Below, piece after piece: positions 7,778-16,502 of a stretch of DNA of 20,350 bases. The DNA is from an uncultured Bacteroides sp. GTDB lineage: Bacteria; Bacteroidota; Bacteroidia; Bacteroidales; Bacteroidaceae. The stretch is from contig CAUEFX010000073.1 of the NCBI GenBank assembly GCA_958477465.1, positions 1 through 20,350 of the forward strand. Reading direction: 5' to 3'. Numbering within the stretch: position 1 is the first letter of the stretch; each line of letters begins with the position of its first letter. The notes beneath the pieces were generated by a model. That model was not told the DNA's origin, did no database searches, and saw only the letters and a list, made by a program, of their open reading frames with translations. The position numbers and the translations under genes are program-made.

Positions 7778-8061
7778 CAATTAATCTATAAACAGAAACT
7801 CAAAAACACCACCGGTAACTTATGGTAGATAACAACTTCTACATACAAAATATAGGATAAAGAGTAGAATACTTTGTACTTGTTTCAGAGATTCTACAAT
7901 TTGGAGCTAAAAGAAGTGGTACAACTTTATCGCTAAATCATTGAGAATAGAAGCATTGCATTTGTCACTCATTTTCTCTGTACTTATAAAAAAAGTAGTT
8001 GTACCGTTTAAAAGATAAAAACTTAACTATTAGCGACATCTATATATTACAGAGTTTTTCG
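7778..8061. other. AT-rich intergenic stretch with small repeats only
   Basis: No convincing gene is visible. A 9-bp inverted repeat GGTACAACT (7918-7926) / AGTTGTACC (7997-8005) and a direct repeat ACCGTTTAAA (8003-8012 and 8071-8080) are present. They might be remains of a mobile element or of a regulatory site for the gene at 8125, but neither is conclusive. Confidence 0.4.
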
Positions 8062-8069
8062 TAAATTTG
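8062..8069 (+). promoter_or_regulatory. Predicted -7 element for the secreted protein gene at 8125
   Basis: TAAATTTG matches the TAnnTTTG consensus 55 bp before the ATG. No clear -33 TTTG lies at the right distance. The tandem operator seen at four other promoters is absent here. Confidence 0.4.
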
Positions 8070-8124
8070 AACCGTTTAAATAACTCAAATAAAACTTTTT
8101 GTATAACAGGTAAATTTATTTATT

Positions 8125-8898
8125 ATGAAAGCACGTGCATTTCTTATCCTTAGTTTGGCTGTACTTATGGGAACACCAAACACATCTGCGCAATCTTTCA
8201 AGGAAAAATTCAAGAAAGTTACGGAGAAGGTGGGCCAGCAGGTCAAACAGGAAGTAAAAAATTCCGGAAAAAAGTCCGACAACACCTCAAACCGCAACAA
8301 AGAAACCCCAAAACGCCAGGGCAATCAGCATGCTAAAGACAAGACTTCCACAGTCAATCTGCCGGAGACCCACACAGCCCTTTTTGCACCACTCGGAGAG
8401 CCAGTAGATGCCAAGTACGGTATCAAGTCGATGAAACCGGTGAGACCACCGAAAGAGGAAACAAAACAACCAGACTGGAATGACGCACGGACACATGTCT
8501 ATGAACTCGACAACCAAAGCCTTGCTGACGAGTTTCAGATGTTGGACGATTGCATCAACAGCGGATACATTGATGCTACAGGGCCGGCATCTTTCAGATA
8601 CCACAATGTCAAAGACGAACTCGTAAGCCGTGCGGATGCATTGAATAAGATGGTCAATCTGTACAACGAAGCCAAAGATGAATATGATTCCGATGAGCAA
8701 GGGTTTATCGACCTCAACAACAATCGCTTAGCAGCTCATTTGAAAGGGCGTCTTTATCAAACCGTGATACGCTCATCCATTGCACCGTTCTTCGCTCTCA
8801 AAGGTAACTGGATCAGCAATGAAGCCAAGACTTATTTCAAGGCTCACGGAGGCTACGAGAATGCCCACAAAGCCAATTGGACTGTCTGGAATCCTTAA
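8125..8898 (+). CDS. Secreted protein of unknown function with a basic, low-complexity N-terminal region
   Basis: I do not recognise this 257-residue protein. It has a clear signal peptide (MKARAFLILSLAVLMG, probable cleavage near TSAQ, residue 23). A strongly basic amphipathic stretch follows (FKEKFKKVTEKVGQQVKQEV, about 26-45), then a Lys/Asn/Thr/Gln-rich linker to about residue 78. The C-terminal part (about 80-257) is more ordered, mixed charged and aromatic, with LADEFQMLDDCINSGYIDAT, a helical region LVSRADALNKMVNLYNEAKD, and a basic patch near RLYQTVIRSS. It is probably periplasmic or exported. Codon use is less AT-rich than in the decayed stretch just upstream, so it looks like an intact gene. 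It is followed by a 97-bp inverted-repeat element and the araC-family gene, and nothing in context ties it to a pathway. Confidence 0.72.
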   Translation: MKARAFLILSLAVLMGTPNTSAQSFKEKFKKVTEKVGQQVKQEVKNSGKKSDNTSNRNKETPKRQGNQHAKDKTSTVNLPETHTALFAPLGEPVDAKYGIKSMKPVRPPKEETKQPDWNDARTHVYELDNQSLADEFQMLDDCINSGYIDATGPASFRYHNVKDELVSRADALNKMVNLYNEAKDEYDSDEQGFIDLNNNRLAAHLKGRLYQTVIRSSIAPFFALKGNWISNEAKTYFKAHGGYENAHKANWTVWNP

Positions 8899-8951
8899 CC
8901 GCTAATAAATAAAACAACACGATATCAGTGATAGACCAAGCAGTAAAGGTA

Positions 8952-9048
8952 GAGGGTGTATCAGAATGTACAAAACTTAGAAATCATTCCTGTTACAAAT
9001 AATTGTAGCAGAGGTATTTTTTCGGGATGGACATTCTTATACACCCTC
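8952..9048. repeat. 97-bp element bounded by 18-bp imperfect inverted repeats (possible MITE or long hairpin)
   Basis: Left end GAGGGTGTATCAGAATGT (8952-8969) and right end ACATTCTTATACACCCTC (9031-9048) are inverted repeats with one mismatch in 18. The 61-bp interior has no gene. No clean target-site duplication flanks it (TA occurs at 8950-8951 and at 9050-9051, but the latter is offset by one base). The ends resemble insertion-sequence termini, so a miniature non-autonomous element is plausible. A transcribed long hairpin after the upstream gene is the alternative. Confidence 0.6.
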
Positions 9049-9132
9049 ATAGCTGATTACTATAAAACCAAGAAACCGGTTTGATTTTATGGGATTTCTT
9101 TTTTGTTTCTAATCTGTTTTAAAATATTTTGG

Positions 9133-9140
9133 TAACTTTG
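9133..9140 (+). promoter_or_regulatory. Predicted -7 element of the araC-family gene
   Basis: TAACTTTG matches the Bacteroides -7 consensus and lies 57 bp before the ATG at 9197. The tandem TCCATATT operator is not present at the expected 36 and 57 bp upstream, so the regulator does not seem to control itself in the same way. Confidence 0.5.
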
Positions 9141-9196
9141 AATGCAGATAACACGAACCGTTATATTTAAATTTATCAACCTATACTTGACAAGAC

Positions 9197-10087
9197 ATGC
9201 CACGAATAAAAAATGGATTTAAAGGAGAACGTATCATTGTGTTGCCGGCTTTCCTAATCGAAGAATTAAAGAAAAATCCTCTGGGACAGGAACTGTATAT
9301 CACAGATATAGGATATTATCCTCATGCCAGTTTCCATTATTGCGAACGCACCGCCGAAGAGGTGAACGAATTTGTCCTTATCTATTGTGTAGAAGGACAA
9401 GGCTGGTTTGAACTGGGGCACCGACGGAATGAAATCAAATCCAACCAATTCTTTATCCTCCCCAAAAATGTAGCACATGCTTATGGGAGCGATGCCGCCA
9501 ATCCCTGGACCATCTACTGGATACACTTCGACGGGAAAAAAGCAGCGTTTTTCAGTACCGGATTCGACCGGCCATGCAACATTACTCCAGAAGCACACTC
9601 CCGGATAAAAGAACGACTGACACTCTTTGAGGAGATTTATTCTGCCATCAATTCCGGATACAACAAGAATTATATGCTATATGCCACCACCAGCTTGTTC
9701 CACTTTCTGGGTTCTATGAAATTTATCGGAGAATACCGTGACTGCAATTCTATAAACTACACAAGAAAAGATGTAGTGCAGCTTGCCATTCATTATATGA
9801 AGGAGAATCTGAATAAGAAAATCCATCTGACAGACATCGCCGGTGAAGTAAGCCTATCTACTTCTTACTTCTCCAACCTGTTCGAAGAGAAAACCGGTTC
9901 TTCACCTTTGCGGTATCTGAACTATCTGAGAATACAGGAAGCATGCCGCTATCTGGATTTCACCGATATGAAAATCAGCCAGATCAGCCCGCTGGTAGGT
10001 TACGAAGATCCTCTCTATTTTTCCCGGTTGTTTACTAAAACAATGGGAATGCCTCCTTCGGAATACAAAGCCAAGAAAAAAGGATAA
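9197..10087 (+). CDS. AraC-family transcriptional activator with cupin sensor domain
   Basis: This 296-residue protein is of usual AraC size. The N-terminal part (about 30-150) is an AraC-type cupin sugar-sensing fold, with FVLIYCVEGQGWFELG, NQFFILPKNVAHAYGSD and WTIYWIHFDG. The C-terminal part (about 190-292) is the double helix-turn-helix. HTH 1 contains HLTDIAGEVSLSTSYFSNLF. HTH 2 ends with the family signature ISQISPLVGYEDPLYFSRLF, then MGMPPSEYK. Such proteins bind tandem direct repeats about 21 bp apart and activate sugar genes when ligand binds the cupin. Exactly such repeats precede four promoters in this window, which makes this the best candidate reader (inference). The gene is convergent with the galM-type gene, 15 bp end to end. 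The ligand cannot be told from sequence. Confidence 0.93.
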   Translation: MPRIKNGFKGERIIVLPAFLIEELKKNPLGQELYITDIGYYPHASFHYCERTAEEVNEFVLIYCVEGQGWFELGHRRNEIKSNQFFILPKNVAHAYGSDAANPWTIYWIHFDGKKAAFFSTGFDRPCNITPEAHSRIKERLTLFEEIYSAINSGYNKNYMLYATTSLFHFLGSMKFIGEYRDCNSINYTRKDVVQLAIHYMKENLNKKIHLTDIAGEVSLSTSYFSNLFEEKTGSSPLRYLNYLRIQEACRYLDFTDMKISQISPLVGYEDPLYFSRLFTKTMGMPPSEYKAKKKG

Positions 10088-10102
10088 GAAACACATCCCG
10101 CA

Positions 10103-11125
10103 TCATGCCGGAAGATCCAGGTCAAACCGGTAGACAGTCCGTTGTTTGTACTCACTTCCGGGTCTTAACAGACACGAGGGGAAATGAGGATGCGATGGTG
10201 TATCCGGAAAGAACTGCGTTTCGAGACAGACTGCCGTAGTGGGGTACTTATAATAGCCCGCTGTATAGAGCAATACCCCCGGCAGATCTGTTGTCACTGT
10301 CAGACGGCGTTTGGATACAGGTTCGCTCAGACAAGCTGCCAATACCATATCACAGGAAGGCTGCTCTTTTAGGACATAACAATGATTGTACCCTCTATTA
10401 TCACGCAACTGCTGATTATCTGCATAGATATCCTCACCAAGCTGTTTACGGCAGGTGAAATCAAAAGGTGTGCCTGCTACCGGAGTTGTCATCCCCGTAG
10501 GGATAAACTCGGCATTTGTCTCTAATATCCTGCCGGCGGGAATGTACAATGAATGCGAAAGGATTTTTTCCTTTGTTCCACTTAAATTGAAATAAGCATG
10601 ATTCGTCATATTCAGATAGGTAGGCTTATCCGATATTCCGAAATAATCTACCGACAATTCATTGCATCCGTTCCAACGATACTCCACCGCTATTTCCAAA
10701 TTGCCGGGGTATCCCCCCTCGCCATCCGGTGACGACAACGTAAAACGGATGCCGTCAACCAATTTTTCCCATTGCCACAACTGCTGATGAAAGCCGGAAA
10801 AGCCGCCATGATTCGTATGTCGTCCGTCATTCGCCTCCAACTGATAGACAAGACCGTCAATCAAAAACGAAGCATTCGATATCCGATTGGCAAAACGGCC
10901 GATTGTAGCTCCCATGTAATAAGTATCAGACAAATATTCCATCGGGTTATCATAACCGACTATCACATTCGTCAATCTTCCCTCGCTATCGGGCACTCCC
11001 GCTTCAATCCACCGGGCACCCCAATTAGTAAATCCCACCCAGGCACCAGAGGCATTGATTACTTTAAAATAAGATATAGGCTCATCCGTTGCCGTATAAC
11101 CAATAATTTCGTGTATTACCTTCAT
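10103..11125 (-). CDS. galM: Aldose 1-epimerase (galactose mutarotase)
   Basis: With the start at 11125 (MKVIHEIIGY) the protein is 340 residues, the usual GalM length. An in-frame ATG at 11158 would add 11 hydrophobic residues that GalM proteins lack. Active-site motifs are complete: GRFANRI, TNHGGF with a sugar-binding His at about 106, TNHAYFNLSG with catalytic His176, and CLETQFFPDTPSHP with catalytic Glu302. The enzyme interconverts alpha and beta anomers of galactose, glucose or other aldoses. No signal peptide is seen, so it is cytoplasmic. It is the last gene of the operon MFS transporter, DUF5107-TPR, galM, 69 bp after the DUF5107 gene, and probably processes the imported sugar. A related aldose such as arabinose or xylose is possible. 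Confidence 0.92.
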   Translation of the reverse strand: MKVIHEIIGYTATDEPISYFKVINASGAWVGFTNWGARWIEAGVPDSEGRLTNVIVGYDNPMEYLSDTYYMGATIGRFANRISNASFLIDGLVYQLEANDGRHTNHGGFSGFHQQLWQWEKLVDGIRFTLSSPDGEGGYPGNLEIAVEYRWNGCNELSVDYFGISDKPTYLNMTNHAYFNLSGTKEKILSHSLYIPAGRILETNAEFIPTGMTTPVAGTPFDFTCRKQLGEDIYADNQQLRDNRGYNHCYVLKEQPSCDMVLAACLSEPVSKRRLTVTTDLPGVLLYTAGYYKYPTTAVCLETQFFPDTPSHPHFPSCLLRPGSEYKQRTVYRFDLDLPA

Positions 11126-11194
11126 TATAAAGCATTGAAAAGAAAAGAAGATCCCCATACGTGCAAGTCTATGGAGATCTCCTCATGCAAAAAA

Positions 11195-14100
11195 TTAAGC
11201 GTCACATAAAATACGGTGAACTTGTGCACCTTGATGATTGATATCCAATTCTATGACTTTATCCAGGAAACCGGCAGCCTTCGAGGGTTCATTCAGTCCC
11301 AGATAACCCAGTCCCATCACATAATTGCAATGAATGCGGTTACGCTTGTTCAAGTCGTCTTCCCAAATGGCCAGATCGGGCAATGAAACGGCAAAATAAT
11401 CGATGCGGCAAGTATCAAACAGATGCTTTTCTCCATGTTTGATCAGCTTGTTAAAGCAGCCACGCGCCCGGTTCTCATTTCCCAATGCACGCCAGGCCAG
11501 ACCTTGATAGAAGATCTTGTCCGGCTGCTGGTCGTTGTAATAGAACGCCTGCTGCGGTTCGGCAGAACCGACAGTCGCCTTCTCGAAGCACACTTTTGCG
11601 TTCGCCTCATCGCCCAAACCACGGTAAGCCACTCCTTTATAATACCAAATATCATTTTCTTCGGCATTTGCCAGTTTGCCCTCTCCCAAATTATAAGGAT
11701 ACCGGTCCGTCTCTTCCAACAAAGCCAACGCGTCCGCATAACGCCGTTCACGCAATGCTATCTTGGCAAGTTCTACCCGACACAACACGTACTGACCGGT
11801 AATTTTACCTTCTCCACCTTCCCACGGATGGAATTTACGACCGGCAATCAGTTCTTTTGCTTCGGCATAACGTCCCAGTTGATTATAGAGAGTGATGCGT
11901 TCGATAGACAGATCATCCCGTTCTTCCGTTGCGGACAGATGAGCCTCCAGAAAAGCAAGACGCCGTTCATGCGAATACCCCAGACGCTTATACAATTGAT
12001 CCAGTTCCATCAAAATACGCGAATCGTTCTCATCCAAGTGGAATGCCTTTTCCAACGCCTCCAACGCTTTGGTTTTATTATCCTGTTTGTTATAGTACGC
12101 CAATGACAAGTTACGCCACACGGTAGGGAAATCGGGACAAATAGCGGCCGAAGTCTCCCAGCATTCAATGGCACGGTCATACTGCCGGGCGGCATACCAG
12201 AAGTTTCCTAAGCTATAAGCGGCTTTGGCAGCCCGGCCATTCAGTTCCAAGGCATTTTGTAGGATCAAGACCTCTTCTATACGGTTCGGAAAACAATAAG
12301 AGTGGTCTTCCTTTTCCGCTTTCCGGTAATAGTCCAGTGCACACGCCTTCTCTCCCCGGCAGGCATGAAAATACCCGAGGGCATAATAAATCATCGGATA
12401 TACTTTTCCGGCTTCCGAAACATAGCTTTCCAAAAACAGAATGGCCTCATCATACAACCCCGCACCGGCAAAGTCGAGTGCATATTCAATAAACGAATGT
12501 TCCCAATGGCGCATTAAACCAGTCATCTCTGCCAATAATTTCTGATCCCCAGTCAATAAATAATGCTCGAAACGGCATCCCATATTGAAACGGTCTATTT
12601 TCAAGGATTCCTGTATCAAATCCAGTGCATCCTCTTTCCGGTTCAGTTTACGCAGGATGGAGGCTTTCAACTGGCGGGCCTTATGGTTGTGCCAGTTGCG
12701 GATAAGCGAACGTTCCACCTTATCCAGAGCGCTCTCATACTTACCCCTTGCCGTATCTATTTGTGCCAAGTCATAATAGGCGGCATCCTGCCAAGCTGCA
12801 TTCCAAGCCGATTTGAAAAACGCATCATAAGCCTCGTCCATTTTTCCCTGCATCTTGCAGCTCCAGCCCAGATTGTAATAAGGTTCGCCGTCATACGGGT
12901 TGGGGTTGCGTTCGGTCAGCGTATCCACAGCCGTACGGAAATACTTCTCGGCAGCGGCAAACTGTCCTTTACGCATCAGCAACAACCCGATGGCATTATT
13001 GCACCGTACATCTCCCGGTTCACGCCGCAAAGCTTCCTGATAATAATCCATCGGATTATAAGTAGCATGGCGGTATTGCTCCAGATGAAGCCCGGTCAGG
13101 AACAGTTGTTCGATTGAAGCAATCTCCTTCGGATCTTTTGCTGCCTTAGCCGGATCGGGTATCGGCTTTATCTCCGGCTTATCGGCCTGATAAGTCAGCA
13201 TTACCCGACCTTCGCAGTTCCGTACCTCTACCCGGATCTCCTCTTCTTTCAATCCTTCGGCCGGGAAAGTGGTAATGAACGGTTCTGCCGGAGAGACTTG
13301 AATTGTCTTATCGAACAGCAATGTTCCCCGGATATCATCTTTCACCAACAGATGCACATCCTTGTTGACACCTGACGTATAAAGGATCAAACGGGCATTC
13401 CCATCTTTCAGTTCCATATTCAGCAGGGCATCCTTAGTGGCGTTTTTTACATAGCCCACCTCGCTGTAAGGCATAAAATACTGCACCCACGACTTCTCTT
13501 CATAAGGTTGCAACCATGAAAAGTCCGGCTGATTATCCGTGTACACTCCTGTCATCAGCTCGATATAAGGTCCGTCCTCATCCGTAAGATTCCGGTCCCA
13601 AGCCTTACCGAAATCCCCGTTTCCCCAAGTCCATTGTTTCTTACCCGGAGAAACATGATGGTCGGCAACATGCAGCAAACCTCCCTGAACATCTTCCTCA
13701 TAGCCACCTACAAAATCATACTTCGACCGGATAGCCATATAAGAGGTGGGAACAGGAATATTTTTATATTTTGAAATATCCACCCCGGCCGAATAGTCCT
13801 GTTTATAATACACCCCGGTAGCAATAGGGAAAGAAGATACATCCCGCTTACCATGGTCGAACACGGCATTCACATCAGGTGGAAATACCGAATGATAATG
13901 ATCGTTCACCACTACGGCCGGATTGGCCCACCACAAGAATGTCTGGGGAAATGCTGTACGATTATAAATCTTCACTTTGATTTCAATATAAGCCTTACCC
14001 GGATAGAGCGTAAAGCCCTGCATTCCTTTGGTACGGAACATGCGCTCCACTTCGTTACACCAGACCGTTTTACTTCCGTCGGCATTCTCCTCGATGGAGA

Positions 14101-14539
14101 AGTCGGTAGGTAGGAAAGTAGAGGGCCGGTGATGCTGTGGCCAGTTGAACTCGATTCCCCCTGATATCCAAGGACCGGTAAGGCCCACCAAGGCAGGTTT
14201 CACCACTTGATTGTAATATACGAAATGACGTTGTTTCACCTTGTCGTAAGCCATGTGTATACGACCACCTAATTCCGGAAGGATCATGACTTTGATATAC
14301 TCATTCTCAATAAAGAGAGCATGATATTTCTTTTCTACTTTCGTATCGGAGATCTTTTCCACCACAGGATAAGGGTAGACAGACCCGCTACTGCCTTGAT
14401 ACACTCTTTTTTCCAGGAAAATAGGATTCTTTTCCTCCTTCCCGATTTCATAGGTAGGAAGCAGAATATCCTCTTCCCAGGCGCGTACCTCACTGGTATG
14501 CACCGTACTCTTAATCAGATATTGAGTTATTTTCTCCAT
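11195..14539 (-). CDS. DUF5107 and tetratricopeptide-repeat protein, cytoplasmic
   Basis: This 1114-residue protein has no signal peptide. Residues about 40-350 look like the DUF5107 domain. Visible features are YHALFIENEYIKVMILPELG followed by GRIHMAYDK, GPWISGGIEFNWPQHHRPST, LWWANPAVVVND, and GGLLHVADHHVSPGKKQWTWG. The motifs LGGRI and GIEFNWP resemble those of mutarotase-like carbohydrate-active folds, so sugar binding or catalysis is likely (inference). A small beta-rich stretch (about 360-460) follows. The rest (about 480-1110) is a chain of TPR-like helical pairs, e.g. NNAIGLLLMRKGQFAAAEKY, EPYYNLGWSCKMQGKMDEAY, and HCNYVMGLGYLGLNEPSKAA. It is 11 bp downstream of the sugar transporter gene and co-transcribed with it. 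The biochemical role is not established to my knowledge. The start at 14539 follows an A/T-rich leader and fits the operon spacing. Confidence 0.85.
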   Translation of the reverse strand: MEKITQYLIKSTVHTSEVRAWEEDILLPTYEIGKEEKNPIFLEKRVYQGSSGSVYPYPVVEKISDTKVEKKYHALFIENEYIKVMILPELGGRIHMAYDKVKQRHFVYYNQVVKPALVGLTGPWISGGIEFNWPQHHRPSTFLPTDFSIEENADGSKTVWCNEVERMFRTKGMQGFTLYPGKAYIEIKVKIYNRTAFPQTFLWWANPAVVVNDHYHSVFPPDVNAVFDHGKRDVSSFPIATGVYYKQDYSAGVDISKYKNIPVPTSYMAIRSKYDFVGGYEEDVQGGLLHVADHHVSPGKKQWTWGNGDFGKAWDRNLTDEDGPYIELMTGVYTDNQPDFSWLQPYEEKSWVQYFMPYSEVGYVKNATKDALLNMELKDGNARLILYTSGVNKDVHLLVKDDIRGTLLFDKTIQVSPAEPFITTFPAEGLKEEEIRVEVRNCEGRVMLTYQADKPEIKPIPDPAKAAKDPKEIASIEQLFLTGLHLEQYRHATYNPMDYYQEALRREPGDVRCNNAIGLLLMRKGQFAAAEKYFRTAVDTLTERNPNPYDGEPYYNLGWSCKMQGKMDEAYDAFFKSAWNAAWQDAAYYDLAQIDTARGKYESALDKVERSLIRNWHNHKARQLKASILRKLNRKEDALDLIQESLKIDRFNMGCRFEHYLLTGDQKLLAEMTGLMRHWEHSFIEYALDFAGAGLYDEAILFLESYVSEAGKVYPMIYYALGYFHACRGEKACALDYYRKAEKEDHSYCFPNRIEEVLILQNALELNGRAAKAAYSLGNFWYAARQYDRAIECWETSAAICPDFPTVWRNLSLAYYNKQDNKTKALEALEKAFHLDENDSRILMELDQLYKRLGYSHERRLAFLEAHLSATEERDDLSIERITLYNQLGRYAEAKELIAGRKFHPWEGGEGKITGQYVLCRVELAKIALRERRYADALALLEETDRYPYNLGEGKLANAEENDIWYYKGVAYRGLGDEANAKVCFEKATVGSAEPQQAFYYNDQQPDKIFYQGLAWRALGNENRARGCFNKLIKHGEKHLFDTCRIDYFAVSLPDLAIWEDDLNKRNRIHCNYVMGLGYLGLNEPSKAAGFLDKVIELDINHQGAQVHRILCDA

Positions 14540-14550
14540 ATATATAATTA

Positions 14551-15936
14551 CTATTTTATTAATTCCTTTTCCAATTCTTCCAAACTTTTTCCTTTGGTCT
14601 CGGGCAAACAGAATGCTACAAATATTCCGCCGGCAAGACAGATGATGCCGTAAAGCCAGAAAGTACCGGCAGCCCCCAGCCAGTTATTCAATACTGGGAA
14701 GGTATAAGTAAGTATAAAACAGGCAGCCCACAAGGCAAAAGTACAAACCGACATCGCCACTCCGCGAACCCGGTTGGGGAAGATCTCGGAGATAATCACC
14801 CACATGGTTGTAGCCAGTGTCATGGCATAACATGCAATAGCTGTTACGACAATAATCAGCAATACGACACCGGTAATGTGAAAATAATAGGCCGCACCCA
14901 TAAAGGTATAAATCACAGTCAGTCCGAATGCCCCTATCAAAGTGAGCGCCTTACGTCCCCAGCGATCGACCACGAACATTGCCAAAACCGTAAACACGAC
15001 ATTCGTAATTCCGGTCACAACGATATTCATCAACACATCCGACACGCCATATCCGGCAGCCATAAATATCTCCTGTGCATAATTGAATATCACATTGATA
15101 CCACACCACTGTTGTAACACAGCCATCACAACGCCAATTATCAGCACCTTACGCATGCCAGGACGCCATAATTGCTTAAAACTGCCTTGTCGGCTTTTAT
15201 CTGAAGATGCCACGGCAATCGCGTCCAGTTCCTGACGGGCATAATCAGCTCCGCCCATACGGGTAAAGACCTTCAAAGCGGCTTCCCGGCGACCGGAAGA
15301 GGCCAGCCAACGGGGACTTTCGGGAAGTATAAAGCTAAAAATAAAAAACAAAGCAGCCGGCACAGTCATCGCCCAAAACATCCAGCGCCATCCCATCTGC
15401 CCGTTCCACGATTCACGTATCATCTCATACGTAGCCCCTATCTCCACCGGTTCTGCAATCTGCCAGTTCACGATTTGGGAAGCAAGAATACCCAGCACAA
15501 CCGTCAGCTGATTGATAGCGACAAAACGTCCGCGCAGATGAGCAGGAGCGATCTCCGCAATATACATCGGTGACAGACTGGAAGCAATGCCGATGGCAAA
15601 ACCGCCGATCAGCCTGAAGACATTGAAGAAAGTAAAGGAATTGGCGACTCCCGTACCGATGGCGGTACAAATAAAGAGTCCTGCTGCCAATGTAAGAATC
15701 GGTTTCCGACCGAAACGGTCACTCATTTTTCCGGCACTTAGCGCACCTACCAAGCAGCCTATCAGTGCACTGCTCATCGCCCATCCTTGTAATACAGGAT
15801 TGTCTGCTATCTGAAAGTATTGTTCATAGAAAGGCTTCGCACCTCCGATCACTACCCAGTCATAGCCAAAAAGGAAACCTCCCATAGCCGATATCAAGGC
15901 TATCAGGAACAGATAAAGATTCGATTGTGTTTTCAT
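14551..15936 (-). CDS. Sugar-porter family MFS transporter (sugar:H+ symporter, XylE/GalP type)
   Basis: With the start at 15936 (MKTQSNLYLF) the protein is 461 residues with 12 hydrophobic segments. Signatures of the sugar porter family are all present: GGFLFGYDWVVIGGA in helix 1, SDRFGRKP in loop 2-3, PESPRWL in the central loop, QQWCGINVIFNYAQEI in helix 7, DRWGRKAL in loop 8-9, and PETKGKSLEELE at the C-terminus. It is an inner-membrane importer of a monosaccharide with protons. The longer start at 15960 would sit only about 8 nt after the predicted transcription start, which argues for 15936 or 15945. It heads the operon with DUF5107-TPR and galM. Its promoter shares the tandem operator with the GH36 and GH2 genes. 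The sugar (galactose, arabinose or xylose) cannot be fixed by sequence alone. Confidence 0.94.
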   Translation of the reverse strand: MKTQSNLYLFLIALISAMGGFLFGYDWVVIGGAKPFYEQYFQIADNPVLQGWAMSSALIGCLVGALSAGKMSDRFGRKPILTLAAGLFICTAIGTGVANSFTFFNVFRLIGGFAIGIASSLSPMYIAEIAPAHLRGRFVAINQLTVVLGILASQIVNWQIAEPVEIGATYEMIRESWNGQMGWRWMFWAMTVPAALFFIFSFILPESPRWLASSGRREAALKVFTRMGGADYARQELDAIAVASSDKSRQGSFKQLWRPGMRKVLIIGVVMAVLQQWCGINVIFNYAQEIFMAAGYGVSDVLMNIVVTGITNVVFTVLAMFVVDRWGRKALTLIGAFGLTVIYTFMGAAYYFHITGVVLLIIVVTAIACYAMTLATTMWVIISEIFPNRVRGVAMSVCTFALWAACFILTYTFPVLNNWLGAAGTFWLYGIICLAGGIFVAFCLPETKGKSLEELEKELIK

Positions 15937-15974
15937 CAGGGTCATACAAATATTAATCATTCATTTGATGACCG

Positions 15975-16039
15975 CAAAGTAACCGGGATTTACCCTATAA
16001 AGAAATAGAGAGAATTACTTAAAATATGGACGATTTTAC
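15975..16039 (-). promoter_or_regulatory. AraC-type tandem operator plus -7 box of the transporter operon
   Basis: On the minus strand, half-site 1 is GTAAAATCGTCCATATTT (16039-16022) and half-site 2 is GTAATTCTCTCTATTTCT (16018-16001), offset 21 bp. The -7 box TTACTTTG (15982-15975) starts 36 bp after the start of half-site 2. CCGGTTACTTTGC is identical to the GH36 promoter, and the whole 60-bp block aligns to it without gaps. Confidence 0.8.
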
Positions 16040-16332
16040 TTTTCCGATTCGCTCCCTCTCCGTTTGCATTCTTTCCGGAATTCATTCAATCAAAACTCAT
16101 TGCGAGCAAAGAAAAAAGGAACAGCCGTTTGAGCGTGTGATAAAGGTGGAACCGATTACGGAAGAATCGTCTGATGAACAGATTTTATCCGAAGAGAAAA
16201 AACACCTTTTGGCAAAATGTCAATATGATATTTTAGTTTATACAGAATCTACTTATCAAAGCAAGGGAGATAGTTGGTGTTGAAAATCCGCTGCATTTTT
16301 GTGTAGGGTATTCCAAAAAGCTATCAATGTAA
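16035..16332 (+). pseudogene. Possible frameshifted remnant of a small gene
   Basis: Between the transporter promoter and the palindrome, one frame, open from an ATG at 16026 inside the operator, gives EPITEESSDEQILSEEKKHL, LAKCQYDILVYTESTYQ and stops at TGA 16281-16283. An overlapping +1 frame, open from after the TAG near 16229, gives FIQNLLIKAREIVGVENPLH, FCVGYSKKLSM and stops at TAA 16330-16332. Joined across a frameshift near 16245 they would read as one protein tail. I do not recognise the family and the evidence is composition only. It may be chance. Confidence 0.25.
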
Positions 16333-16502
16333 GTGATTAGTTGTTATCAGGGTTGGTATTTTTTTGTTTTGATTGCAGTTTGTTTTAAAAATGTGTGTTT
16401 GCTATTCTTTATTCCATTTCGAAATGCTTTGCATCCGTTCTGCTGTTAGCGTAAAAAGTGGTCTCTACAAGAAAAAAATATTTTTCCCCTAGAGATTCTT
16501 AT

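Noticed and set aside
7918..8036. Inverted repeats around 7918-8036 as an insertion-sequence end pair
   Set aside because: The 9-bp and 7-bp repeat pairs are not collinear, there is no transposase remnant, and in AT-rich DNA such short matches occur by chance.
11423..13117. Plus-strand frames within the DUF5107-TPR gene
   Set aside because: They lie opposite the regular TPR repeats of an intact long gene and have no recognisable domains.
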